64,000 bases of DNA, from NCBI GenBank assembly GCA_964639955.1, contig CAZXGJ010000001.1, forward strand, positions 106,867-170,866. Direction: 5' to 3'. The DNA comes from IGN2 sp964639955. GTDB taxonomy: Bacteria > Bacteroidota > Ignavibacteria > Ignavibacteriales > Ignavibacteriaceae. Positions within the stretch are counted from its first letter, which is position 1. Every line of letters begins with the position of its first letter. The translations under genes were made by a program, and so were the position numbers. The notes beneath the pieces are model-generated. The model did no database searches. It was given only the letters and a program-made list of their open reading frames with translations, and was not told the DNA's origin. This document shows positions 55,444 through 63,917 of this stretch, piece after piece.

Positions 55444-56364
55444 TTATTTCTTCCCTTTCTTCTTAGCTAACAACGAAAGCACAACCGAACCAGTCAACAT
55501 TATCAGTATGAAAGCGAGTGAATACTCAGTCGGAATATGATACCACTCAGAAATAATCATCTTCACTCCAACGTAAAATAAAATTATTGCAACTCCATAT
55601 TTCAGATACATAAACAAATCCACCACTCCGGCAAGTGCAAAGTATAGAGCACGCAAGCCAAGTATTGCAAAAATGTTTGAGGAAATGATGATGAATGTAT
55701 CTTTTGTAATGGCGATGATGGCAGGAATGGAGTCAATAGCAAATACAATATCAGAGGATTCAATTAAAAGCAGTGTGATGAACATAGGTGTTGCATAGCG
55801 TTTATGATTTTTAGTAATAAAAAACTTGCTGCCTGTATAATCCGGGTCAAAATTCAGGTAATGGGAAGCGAGTTTAACCAACCAGTTATTTTTGACATCT
55901 ATTTTATGTTCTGCACCGAAAGCCATCTTGTAGGCAGCATAAAGCAGAATTGCAGCGAATATAAAAATTATCGGCTCGAAGAGATTGATTAATCCTACTC
56001 CGGCAAGTATAAAAATAATTCTGAATACTATTGCTCCGAGAATTCCCCATTTAAGAACGTGCGGCTGCTGCTCTGGTTTAACATTCATCACCTGGAAGAT
56101 GAGCAGGAAAACAAAAAGGTTATCTACCGATAAAGATTTTTCGATAAGATAACCTGTTAAAAACTCTACAGCTTTTTCTTTACCAAGATCGAAGTAAATG
56201 AACGCGTTAAAAAGTAAAGCGGCAGTTATCCATATTGCACTCCAAAAAAGACTTGCTTTTAGAGATATTCTTTTGGTTCTTCTTTCACTGACATAAAGAT
56301 CAATATAGAAAAGTACTGCAACGATCGCCCAAAAGACGATCCAATCAATGAAGCCGCGTTCCAT
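55444..56364 (-). CDS. TerC/Alx-family integral membrane protein
   Basis: 306 residues, about 9 transmembrane segments. The family core EKSLSVDNLFVFLLIF carries the acidic residue in a helix, and LLIESSDIVFAIDSIPAI is the second hallmark helix. TerC/Alx proteins are linked to tellurite resistance, alkaline response and manganese export or metalation of secreted proteins; which applies here is unknown. It follows the arginine decarboxylase gene by 13 bases on the minus strand. Confidence 0.93.
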   Translation of the reverse strand: MERGFIDWIVFWAIVAVLFYIDLYVSERRTKRISLKASLFWSAIWITAALLFNAFIYFDLGKEKAVEFLTGYLIEKSLSVDNLFVFLLIFQVMNVKPEQQPHVLKWGILGAIVFRIIFILAGVGLINLFEPIIFIFAAILLYAAYKMAFGAEHKIDVKNNWLVKLASHYLNFDPDYTGSKFFITKNHKRYATPMFITLLLIESSDIVFAIDSIPAIIAITKDTFIIISSNIFAILGLRALYFALAGVVDLFMYLKYGVAIILFYVGVKMIISEWYHIPTEYSLAFILIMLTGSVVLSLLAKKKGKK

Positions 56365-56377
56365 TTAATAGATTTAT

Positions 56378-56923
56378 TTAAGGAAGAAGTATTGCAGCAG
56401 CTATAACAGTCGTCCACAGACCGTTCTTATCGCCTTCAGCAGACTGCGTTATGTTAAACGTCTTAACAATCTTGCCGGACATTTTGTAAATATCTTCGCG
56501 CTCATTCCAGTCTATATCCGGATTGAATTCTATTCCTAGAGTTGTTGCTAGCATCGTGGCAGCCAAATCTTCTGCATATTCACCAGCAACTTTTTCAGTC
56601 TGGCCGTATGGATGATGCTCGGAGAGATATCCGTATGCATTTTTATCGGTAGGTAAAGCAACACCAAGAGAGGCGGCTACTAATCTGTTAGGTTCATTAG
56701 TAGAATTTCTGGCAATTACAGCATGAACAATTTGTCCGGGCTCGATTTCTTTTAAACCTTCCTCTTTTGTAACCCGCCGGCAGTTAACAGGAAAAATGCT
56801 GCTTACTGAAACCAGGTTGCACATTTCTATTCCTGCGGATCTTAATGACAATTCAAATGAGGTTAAATATTCTTTGCTTCTTCCGACACCCTTGGTAAAA
56901 AAGATTTTTGATGGTCTGTACAA
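56378..56923 (-). CDS. Pyruvoyl-dependent arginine decarboxylase
   Basis: 181 residues, typical length. The self-processing Ser-Ser site is in NLVSVSSIFP (Ser41-Ser42): cleavage gives a beta chain and an alpha chain with an N-terminal pyruvoyl group. The EHHPYGQT segment, with a conserved active-site Glu, and GVALPTDKNAYGYLSEHH match the archaeal/bacterial PvlArgDC family. Makes agmatine from arginine for polyamine synthesis. The start is 18 bases after tyrS, so the two are probably co-transcribed. No agmatinase or spermidine synthase gene is nearby. Confidence 0.92.
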   Translation of the reverse strand: MYRPSKIFFTKGVGRSKEYLTSFELSLRSAGIEMCNLVSVSSIFPVNCRRVTKEEGLKEIEPGQIVHAVIARNSTNEPNRLVAASLGVALPTDKNAYGYLSEHHPYGQTEKVAGEYAEDLAATMLATTLGIEFNPDIDWNEREDIYKMSGKIVKTFNITQSAEGDKNGLWTTVIAAAILLP

Positions 56924-56941
56924 TTGAGTTCCCTCCTGTTA

Positions 56942-58168
56942 TTACTTTATGAATTTAATGAATTTTCTTTTTCCAACTTTTAAAACCATACCATCGTTCA
57001 GCCTGGTTATATAATTAAAATCTGTAATCTTGTTACCATCGATTGTAACACCACCCTGTATAACCAGTCTTTTTGCTTCACTCCGGGATTGTGCAAAATT
57101 AACTTTCAGAATCAGGTCTAATATATTGAATTCTGAATTATTGTCATCAATTTTAAATTCTTCAACTTCGTCCGGCACTTCTTTTTTTATAAAGATTTTG
57201 TCGAACTCTTCTTCAGCCTGGATTGCAGCTTGTTCACTGTGATACATTCTGACTAAAGTACGAGCAAGTCTTCTTTTTAATTCCCTAGGATTTACTTTTG
57301 AGTCATCGAGCTGATGTTTTATTTCTTTTAATTCAGATGAAGATATATCAGTTGCAAGCTCATAGTATATGTAAATTAAACTATCAGGAATGGAAAGAGT
57401 CTTCCCATAAATTTCTTTAGGTGATTCAGAAATTCCGATATAATTATCGTAAGATTTGCTCATCTTTTCAACACCGTCGGTTCCAACAAGCAAAGGCATA
57501 GTTAAAATGACCTGAGGCTCCTGTCCGTTTTCTCTTTGAATATCTCTGCCAACAAGAAGATTAAATTTCTGATCTGTCCCGCCTAATTCAACATCACTTT
57601 TTATCGCAACAGAATCCATCGCCTGAGCAAGAGGGTAGAGAAGTTCGTGAATGCTGATTGGTTCACCGGCTTTATATCGTTTTGTAAAATCATCACGCTC
57701 GAGCATTCGGGCAACTGTATATTTTGAAGCAAGTCTTATTACATCTTCGAAAGTCATTTTTCCCAGCCACTCAGAATTATAAACTATCTTTGTTTTTTTT
57801 GCATCTAGAATTTTAGATGCCTGCTGAAAATATGTTTCTCCGTGTTCTCTTGTTTCTTTTAGAGTTAATGCAGGTCTTGTAGCGCTTCTTCCTGAAGGAT
57901 CGCCTATCATTCCGGTAAAATCACCAACGATAAGTATAGCCTGATGCCCGAGTGACTGAAACTGTGCGAGTTTTCTTAAAACAACTGAGTGTCCAATATG
58001 CAAATCGGGTCGAGAGGGATCACAACCAAGTTTTATGTTGAGAGGTTTACCTTCATTTGCTGATCGTTCAAGCTTCTTTACTAATTCCTCCTCAGGAATA
58101 ATTTCGCTGACGCCTCTTTTAATGAGGTCCATCTGTTCGGCTATTGGAGGAAAAATTCTCTTCGTCAT
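56942..58168 (-). CDS. tyrS: Tyrosyl-tRNA synthetase
   Basis: 408 residues. Class I synthetase motifs DLHIGHSVVLRKL (HIGH) and VEKMSKSYDNYIG (KMSKS), the tyrosine-pocket region DVELGGTDQKFNLLVGRD, and a C-terminal S4-like RNA-binding domain (AQSRSEAKRLVIQGGVTID). The length and the IGDPSGRSATRP loop place it with the TyrRS-like group of bacterial enzymes. Aminoacylates tRNA-Tyr. It heads a probable operon with the arginine decarboxylase and terC; no T-box leader was seen upstream. Confidence 0.96.
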   Translation of the reverse strand: MTKRIFPPIAEQMDLIKRGVSEIIPEEELVKKLERSANEGKPLNIKLGCDPSRPDLHIGHSVVLRKLAQFQSLGHQAILIVGDFTGMIGDPSGRSATRPALTLKETREHGETYFQQASKILDAKKTKIVYNSEWLGKMTFEDVIRLASKYTVARMLERDDFTKRYKAGEPISIHELLYPLAQAMDSVAIKSDVELGGTDQKFNLLVGRDIQRENGQEPQVILTMPLLVGTDGVEKMSKSYDNYIGISESPKEIYGKTLSIPDSLIYIYYELATDISSSELKEIKHQLDDSKVNPRELKRRLARTLVRMYHSEQAAIQAEEEFDKIFIKKEVPDEVEEFKIDDNNSEFNILDLILKVNFAQSRSEAKRLVIQGGVTIDGNKITDFNYITRLNDGMVLKVGKRKFIKFIK

Positions 58169-58210
58169 TTATTTCTATATGAGTAATTAATTTTCACTTT
58201 TTGTAAGCAG

Positions 58211-58280
58211 CATGGCTGGATGATTGCATGATTGTATGGAATTTAAAAACTTTGCCATGCATCCATGCATTCATGCATCC
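58211..58280. repeat. ATGCATG-rich inverted repeat between smpB and tyrS
   Basis: Left arm (58211-58239) has GGATGATTGCATGATTGTAT; right arm (58255-58280), read on the other strand, GGATGCATGAATGCATGGAT. Together they form a long imperfect hairpin around a short AT loop. The word composition matches the tract at 38788-38853. It could affect read-through from smpB to tyrS on the minus strand. Confidence 0.6.
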
Positions 58281-58293
58281 CCCAAATGCAGTT

Positions 58294-58752
58294 TCAGTAT
58301 TTAATTTTTCTTTCCTGTTCACGCTGAAAATCTTTTTTAGCAATGTCACGTCTTTTATCGTAAACTTTCTTTCCTTTTGCAAGTGCTATCTCAATCTTCA
58401 CTTTTCCGTTTTTAAAGTATAATCTTAACGGAATCAAAGTTAAACCTTTTTCTTTCGTTTTTCCAATAAGTTTTCTGATTTCATTTCTGTTGAGCAGAAG
58501 CTTTCTGTCTCTTCGCGGATCATGATTGTTGATGTTCCCTTGTGTGTATTCGCTAATATTTACGTTTACAAGCCAAACTTCGTTTCTATCAATTTTGCAG
58601 TAACCATCAACAAGATTTGCTTTACCCTGTCTCAATGATTTTACTTCGGTGCCGACAAGAACAACACCCGCTTCGAATGTTTGTAATATTGAGTATTCGT
58701 GTCTTGCCTTACGATTTACCGTTATATTTTTTTCTGTATCTGTTTTTTCCAT
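58294..58752 (-). CDS. smpB: SsrA-binding protein SmpB
   Basis: 152 residues. Seen: the OB-fold opening NRKARHEYSILQTFEAGVVL with GTEVKSLRQGKANLVDGYC, INNHDPRRDRKLLLNRNEI, and a basic C-terminal tail (KGKKVYDKRRDIAKKD). SmpB carries tmRNA to stalled ribosomes for trans-translation. The tmRNA gene (ssrA) is not in this window. The ATG is at 58752, with the methyltransferase-like gene 64 bases upstream on the same strand. Confidence 0.96.
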   Translation of the reverse strand: MEKTDTEKNITVNRKARHEYSILQTFEAGVVLVGTEVKSLRQGKANLVDGYCKIDRNEVWLVNVNISEYTQGNINNHDPRRDRKLLLNRNEIRKLIGKTKEKGLTLIPLRLYFKNGKVKIEIALAKGKKVYDKRRDIAKKDFQREQERKIKY

Positions 58753-58815
58753 TCTGAAAATTCAAACCCAAAAATCCTCTTTATTGATATTAAATGCAAT
58801 AGACTGGAAATATTT

Positions 58816-59283
58816 TCACAGCCATCTTCTTACTTGCTTCATGTATTCGAGATATTGATTCCCAAATTTTTTCTCAAGGTATTTTTCTTCCTGTTCGATG
58901 CAAAATTTCTGAAGGGAAAAAATTACAGCGACGACCATAATAAGTATCCAGATTGAGTTGATCAGGAATGAAAGTCCGATATAGATTAATACTAGTGAAA
59001 GATATGCAGGGTTTCGACTGATTTTATAAATGCCGGTAGTAACCAGTGTGGTAGTTGTTCTTCTTGCATCAAATGTTGTCTTTACTTTATAGAAAGATCT
59101 TAATGAAAGTATAATAAAAGGTAATGATGCCCACGAAAACAACAGGCCGATAATTATTGATGGAAGTGTTGGAAGCAATGAAGTCGGAACAAAATATTCT
59201 ACAACTGTCCCTATCAATAATGGAATAATAAAAAAGAAAGGCGGCGGAGCTAAAATGTGTGCACTATCTTCTTTGTTTTTCAT
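58816..59283 (-). CDS. Isoprenylcysteine carboxyl methyltransferase-like membrane protein
   Basis: 155 residues from the ATG at 59283; a TTG at 59328 in frame would add 15 residues, so the start is uncertain. Four or five transmembrane helices and the C-terminal core TTGIYKISRNPAYLSL (the RHPxY-like motif, here SRNPAY), followed by EEKYLEKKFGNQYLEYMKQV, match the ICMT/PEMT-like family. These enzymes methylate membrane lipids or carboxyl groups using S-adenosylmethionine; the bacterial substrate is generally unknown. Confidence 0.82.
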   Translation of the reverse strand: MKNKEDSAHILAPPPFFFIIPLLIGTVVEYFVPTSLLPTLPSIIIGLLFSWASLPFIILSLRSFYKVKTTFDARRTTTTLVTTGIYKISRNPAYLSLVLIYIGLSFLINSIWILIMVVAVIFSLQKFCIEQEEKYLEKKFGNQYLEYMKQVRRWL

Positions 59284-59334
59284 CTCATTTATTCTGAAGG
59301 ATAACCTTGATAAAATAATAACTTTCAAATGTAA

Positions 59335-59366
59335 AAATAAAAAAAGGCAGCCACCCTGACTGCCTT
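59335..59366 (-). terminator. Intrinsic terminator of the minus-strand lipoprotein gene
   Basis: On the minus strand AAGGCAG / CTGCCTT with a 9-base loop is followed by TTTTTATTT, 17 bases past the stop. Confidence 0.88.
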
Positions 59367-59383
59367 ACAAACAAAATAATTCT

Positions 59384-60223
59384 TTATTCCGGGCAAATTG
59401 TATCAAATAAATTCTCATCCCAGCAGTACCAGTTCTGATCTCCGAAATAGATTGGATCTTTCACTCTTCCGAAATATTGCTCAAAGTTCCATTCGATATT
59501 TATCAACCGGTCTTCCTCTACACCAAAAATATTGTAAAACCGGTTGTAGGTTGGTCCGCTTGTTTTTCCATAGTGAATGTAACTCCCGTTGCCGGACGCA
59601 CTCTGATCGATGTTTGTATATTTAACCTCCGCTGTATTATCTTCAATGTTACGGCTCCACTCGATGAAAAGGAAGGGAACAGGATTGTCTGGCTTTAAAT
59701 TTAAAGTCCATGTTCCTTCTGTAGCAGGAACGTTTGAAAAACCGCTGAACCATTCAAAGTCGGTATAAAATCCTTCTTTAGTAAGGAGCATTTTCCAATT
59801 AACTCCCCCGGCAACACTCTGTCCGTATAATTTTGCGGTATGATTTATTCCGCTGACTGTAATAGTATAGCTCCAAAGCCAAGATCCATCCGGCTGAAGA
59901 ACCGGCTGGTGATTGAACGATTCAACAAAAGCAGCAACAGGAACAGCAAGCGTAAAAGTAAGAATAGTATTCCAGACTGCAACGTTCAGAGCAGCCCATC
60001 CCCAGTTGCCTCTTAGAATTGTATCTGCCGGAATTTTACTGAAGGCACCAAGTGAATTTGTATCCGGGAATTCGCTGAAATCTATAACCATAGAAGATTG
60101 CGGAGGAACAACAGGTGCATCACCTTGTTGAATGTTTTCATCTTCTGAACATCCGGTAAATTGAAATACCACTGCACTTGTAATTAAGACAGCAAGAAGC
60201 AATAATTTTTTCATTCGCATCAT
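59384..60223 (-). CDS. Predicted lipoprotein, uncharacterised
   Basis: 279 residues from the ATG at 60223, which has AAGGAAG about 7 bases upstream. An earlier in-frame ATG at 60259 would add 12 residues before the signal. The signal segment MKKLLLLAVLITSAVVFQ ends in the lipobox FTGC. The mature part is strand-rich (WSYTITVSGINHTAKLYGQ, GNGSYIHYGKTSG) with many Trp and Asn, consistent with a single beta-barrel or sandwich domain. No family recognised. It is monocistronic, ended by its own terminator. Confidence 0.7.
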   Translation of the reverse strand: MMRMKKLLLLAVLITSAVVFQFTGCSEDENIQQGDAPVVPPQSSMVIDFSEFPDTNSLGAFSKIPADTILRGNWGWAALNVAVWNTILTFTLAVPVAAFVESFNHQPVLQPDGSWLWSYTITVSGINHTAKLYGQSVAGGVNWKMLLTKEGFYTDFEWFSGFSNVPATEGTWTLNLKPDNPVPFLFIEWSRNIEDNTAEVKYTNIDQSASGNGSYIHYGKTSGPTYNRFYNIFGVEEDRLINIEWNFEQYFGRVKDPIYFGDQNWYCWDENLFDTICPE

Positions 60224-60515
60224 AATTTTACTTCCTTTTATTTGTGATTGAAGCACCAATAAAATATCAATGTTTATTCCAATTTAATAATGTAAAAAAA
60301 GGTTATTATTAAGACTAAAGTAGAGAGAGGTAATAATCATTTACCAGAATTTTGCTTATAAAGGTAAAATGTTACTTAGCTCTGACCATTAGTTTAAATC
60401 AGGAAATTTCTAACAGGTAAAGAACCAACTTTGAATTTTAATTATCGGGCTATTTTATAATTAAACTTGTTTATCTATTTTTCTGCTAAAATTAAATACA
60501 GTTAGGCGCAACCAT

Positions 60516-62360
60516 TTGAATTTCAATATCACTTCGATTTTCATCTCAGTATTTCTCAGTTTTCATTTTTTATTTGCCCAGGAATTTTCAATTCATAAAA
60601 TCGAGCCGCCGAACTGGTGGATTGGGATGGAATGGAATACCGTTCAGCTAATGGTTTATGGTGCAAACCTGCAGGGTGTGAAAGTAATTTCTTCAAATGA
60701 TGATTTGAAAATCCTTAAAGTTCATTATTCTGATAATAAATCTTATTTGTTTGTTGATTTATTTATCCCCAATAATCTTGAAGCAGGTGGTTACAATTTA
60801 ATCTTCTCAAAAGATGATACAGAATTGGAAATGCCTTATCAACTATTGAATAGGGAAATTTCAGCAGACGTGCACCGCGGGTTTTCAAATGAAGATGTCA
60901 TATACCTGATTTTTGCTGACCGTTTCTGTGATGGAAATCCTTCAAACAATACCATTGGTGATTCGCTTGACCAATTCACTTCAGCAGATCTTGATGGGCG
61001 CAAAGGTGGAGATATTGAAGGCATAATTTCAAAGCTTGATTACCTGAAAGGACTGGGTGTAACGGCTCTCTGGATAACACCGATGCTCGAAAATAATATG
61101 TGGATGAGCTACCACGGTTATGCAGCAACTGATCTTTACAAAATAGATCCCCGCTTTGGAGATAGTGTGCTTTATATAAAATTAGTTGATGAAGCACATA
61201 AACGAAATTTAAAAATCATTCTTGATCACGTAAGCAATCACATTGGCATAAATCACTATTGGGTAAAAAATCCTCCCGCAAAAGACTGGTTGAATGGTTC
61301 CCCAAATAATTTTATTCCTGCATTTCACGACAAAATGGCTTTTCTCGATCTTCACGGTGACAGCAGCATTATTAAATTTCATCAGCAGGGATGGTTTACC
61401 GATTATATGCCTGATTTGAACCAGAGCAATCCATTCTTAAAAAATTATTTGATTCAAAACACTCTCTGGTGGATTGAATATGCCGGCATCGATGGAATTC
61501 GCGAAGATACTTATCCGTATAATGACCAAAAATATTCATCTGATTGGGCTGAAGCTATTTTAGCAGAATATCCTGACTTTAATATCGTTGGTGAAATCTG
61601 GCAGGGAACTCCTTCAATTATTTCGGGCTATCAGACTAATTCACCTGTTCGCAGGTCAGAATACGATTCTAACCTGCCGTCAGTAACAGATTTTGCTTTG
61701 TGTGATGCTATAAGATTTTATTTAAGTGGTGAGAAAAATATCTATCCGGTTTATGAAACAATTGCACAGGATATTGTTTATTCCAATCCCGATAATCTTC
61801 TTGTGTTTTTTGATAATCACGATATTGAGCGAGCAATGCTTGTTGCTAAAGGAAACATTGATAAGTTTAAAATTGCATTAGACCTTGTTTTGTTCGCCAG
61901 AGGCATCCCTGTATTTTTTTATGGAACTGAAATAGGAATTTTTGGCGGAGAAAAGCATGGCGAACTGCGTCAGCCATTTCCCGGCGGCTTTGTTGGCGAT
62001 GAAAGAAATGCTTTTAATGAAAAAGAAAGAACAGAAGCGGAGAAAGAGATATTCAATTACCTTCAGGAACTTTTAAGGTTGAGGAAAAATTATCCGGTGC
62101 TGTCAAAAGGGAAGTTAAGACACATTTATCCTGCAGATAATATTTATTTTCTTATAAAAGAACTTGGTGATGAATCGGCTGTTGTTATAATTAATTCGTC
62201 AGAAAATGATCGCCTCTTTCAGCCCTGGCAATTAAAAATATTTTTGCCCGGTTTTAATCTCTTATTGAATCTTAAATCGAATGAAGAAATTAATTTGAAC
62301 CGGGAGGAACAGATTATTTTAAAAAAACATAAAGCAGAAATTTTTTTAATGAGGAAATAA
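60516..62360 (+). CDS. Secreted GH13 alpha-glucanase (neopullulanase/cyclomaltodextrinase type), TTG start
   Basis: 614 residues. The TTG at 60516 gives a signal peptide ending FLFAQ; no ATG is suitably placed. A small N-terminal beta-domain (about 25-125) precedes the GH13 barrel. The conserved regions are visible: region I DHVSNH, region II GIREDTYPYN with the nucleophile Asp, region III IVGEIWQG with the general acid Glu, and region IV FFDNHD with the third acidic residue. A C-terminal beta-sandwich closes it. The N-terminal domain resembles that of SusA-like enzymes, so maltodextrin or cyclodextrin is the likely substrate. It acts outside the cytoplasm, and an MFS sugar transporter starts 1 base after its stop. 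Confidence 0.92.
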   Translation: MNFNITSIFISVFLSFHFLFAQEFSIHKIEPPNWWIGMEWNTVQLMVYGANLQGVKVISSNDDLKILKVHYSDNKSYLFVDLFIPNNLEAGGYNLIFSKDDTELEMPYQLLNREISADVHRGFSNEDVIYLIFADRFCDGNPSNNTIGDSLDQFTSADLDGRKGGDIEGIISKLDYLKGLGVTALWITPMLENNMWMSYHGYAATDLYKIDPRFGDSVLYIKLVDEAHKRNLKIILDHVSNHIGINHYWVKNPPAKDWLNGSPNNFIPAFHDKMAFLDLHGDSSIIKFHQQGWFTDYMPDLNQSNPFLKNYLIQNTLWWIEYAGIDGIREDTYPYNDQKYSSDWAEAILAEYPDFNIVGEIWQGTPSIISGYQTNSPVRRSEYDSNLPSVTDFALCDAIRFYLSGEKNIYPVYETIAQDIVYSNPDNLLVFFDNHDIERAMLVAKGNIDKFKIALDLVLFARGIPVFFYGTEIGIFGGEKHGELRQPFPGGFVGDERNAFNEKERTEAEKEIFNYLQELLRLRKNYPVLSKGKLRHIYPADNIYFLIKELGDESAVVIINSSENDRLFQPWQLKIFLPGFNLLLNLKSNEEINLNREEQIILKKHKAEIFLMRK

Positions 62361-62361
62361 T

Positions 62362-63831
62362 ATGCTGGAAATCCAGAAAAAACTTACCAATACTTTTTAC
62401 GCTTTGCTTGCTTTACCGGCAACAGCAATGGGCTTTGCACTCTCTATTCAAATATCTGCATTAAGCTGGATATTAAGCACAAAATATAAACTCGATATCC
62501 ATGATGTCGGGTTGGTTTGGGCTGCCGGTCCTATTGCCGGAATTCTCGGACAGGTGATAATCGGGATAATCAGTGATAATGTTTGGTTGTGGAACGGAAG
62601 AAGAAGACCATTCATTTTGATCGGTGGATTTCTTGCAGCGTTGATGCTTTTGGCTTTACCAAATATAGACATAATTTCTCTATCGCTGGGAATAGATGGA
62701 ATACTTGGTGTTGCAATTGCCGTTGCACTCACTCTTGATCTTGCCATAAATATCAGTTTCAATCCAACCAGATCCATAATTGCCGACGTAACACCTGAAG
62801 GAACTGAGCGAACAAAAGGTTATACCTGGATGCAGACAATATCAGGAACCTTTGGGGTTCTTGCCTATGTAATTGGTGCAGTCTGGAACAATTATGTTTT
62901 GATTTACTTTGGCGTTTTTCTCGTTCTGGCGCTTTCGCTAATTCCGCCATTCTTTATTGTAGAACCGAAAAATCTATCACAAGACAAAGAGGTTAATGCA
63001 AGTCATAAACCTAAATCATCTTTTAGTGAGATTCTTAGTTATATTAAACCATTGTGGGGATTTTTAATTTATGCTGTTTATGCAATTTCAATGAGGTTAC
63101 TCAACATTAAATTTGATAATTACATTCCGGAAATTATTTGTTTTGTCATCACACTGATTTTTATCCTGCAGGTATTGCTTCAAAAAACCGATAAAATTCC
63201 GGAGATTGAAAAAGGAATTACAGGGTTTAAAAAAGTTTTAGCTGCTCATTCGTTCACCTGGGTTGGAATTCAGACTATGTTTGTTTACATGTTCGCTTAT
63301 GTGCAACATAAAGTTTTTGGATTCAATGAGAGCACATCAATCCCAGATGCAGTTTCAATTGAGATGGGAAAGGTTGTAACGATTTCATTTTTAATACTAA
63401 ATGCGGTTGCAGCGGTTCTTCCTGCTTTTATACTTGAACCAATAACCAGGAAAATCGGGAAAGTGAAAACGCATTTTATCTGTATCGCTTCGATGGCTGT
63501 TGGGTATGGTTTAATGCTCTTTGCAGGATATTCTCCTGTTATAATCTACATCATAATGGCAATACTCGGCATCGGGTGGGCATCTACAATCAGTTTGCCT
63601 TTTGCAATTATGTCTCAACAGGTTGATCAATCAAAAATGGGCTTGTTTATGGGATTATTTAATCTCTCGGTTGTTCTGCCTCAGCTTGTTGCAAGCTTTG
63701 GAATTGGACTTGCAGTAAGCCAGACTGCAGATAAAAGTTTAATTTTTATAATAAGTACAGTGACGCTTGCAATTTCGGCTGTGCTGTGGCTTTTAGTAAA
63801 AGAAAAATTCATCCCAGAAGAAGCGCGCTGA
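62362..63831 (+). CDS. MFS sugar transporter (SLC45/maltose-type)
   Basis: 489 residues, about 12 transmembrane segments. The loop between helices 2 and 3 reads GIISDNVWLWNGRRRPFIL, the R-x-G-R-R-(R/K)-P-like motif of the SLC45/sucrose-maltose transporter branch of the MFS. Further loops (PTRSIIADVTPEGTERTKGY) fit proton-coupled disaccharide symporters. Start one base after the GH13 stop. The pair probably imports the oligosaccharides released by the secreted enzyme. No cytoplasmic alpha-glucosidase or phosphorylase is in the window. Confidence 0.9.
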   Translation: MLEIQKKLTNTFYALLALPATAMGFALSIQISALSWILSTKYKLDIHDVGLVWAAGPIAGILGQVIIGIISDNVWLWNGRRRPFILIGGFLAALMLLALPNIDIISLSLGIDGILGVAIAVALTLDLAINISFNPTRSIIADVTPEGTERTKGYTWMQTISGTFGVLAYVIGAVWNNYVLIYFGVFLVLALSLIPPFFIVEPKNLSQDKEVNASHKPKSSFSEILSYIKPLWGFLIYAVYAISMRLLNIKFDNYIPEIICFVITLIFILQVLLQKTDKIPEIEKGITGFKKVLAAHSFTWVGIQTMFVYMFAYVQHKVFGFNESTSIPDAVSIEMGKVVTISFLILNAVAAVLPAFILEPITRKIGKVKTHFICIASMAVGYGLMLFAGYSPVIIYIIMAILGIGWASTISLPFAIMSQQVDQSKMGLFMGLFNLSVVLPQLVASFGIGLAVSQTADKSLIFIISTVTLAISAVLWLLVKEKFIPEEAR

Positions 63832-63856
63832 ATGCTTTTTATGAATTGATTTCTTC

Positions 63857-63884
63857 AATCCTGCAGCGATGCAGGATTTTTTAT
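63857..63884 (+). terminator. Intrinsic terminator after the MFS gene
   Basis: AATCCTGCA-GCGA-TGCAGGATT perfect 9-bp stem followed by TTTTATTT. Confidence 0.93.
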
Positions 63885-63917
63885 TTGCTAATTACAAATC
63901 GATTTAATTTGACTTTC
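63884..63917 (+). repeat. 34-bp promoter-like element, copy 2
   Basis: Matches 14046-14079 at 30 of 34 positions; starts TTTGCTAATTACAAATCGAT and ends TTTGACTTTC. Like copy 1 it follows directly on a terminator. TTGACT is followed after 19 bases by TAATAT. The gene it might serve would begin beyond the window edge. Confidence 0.55.
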
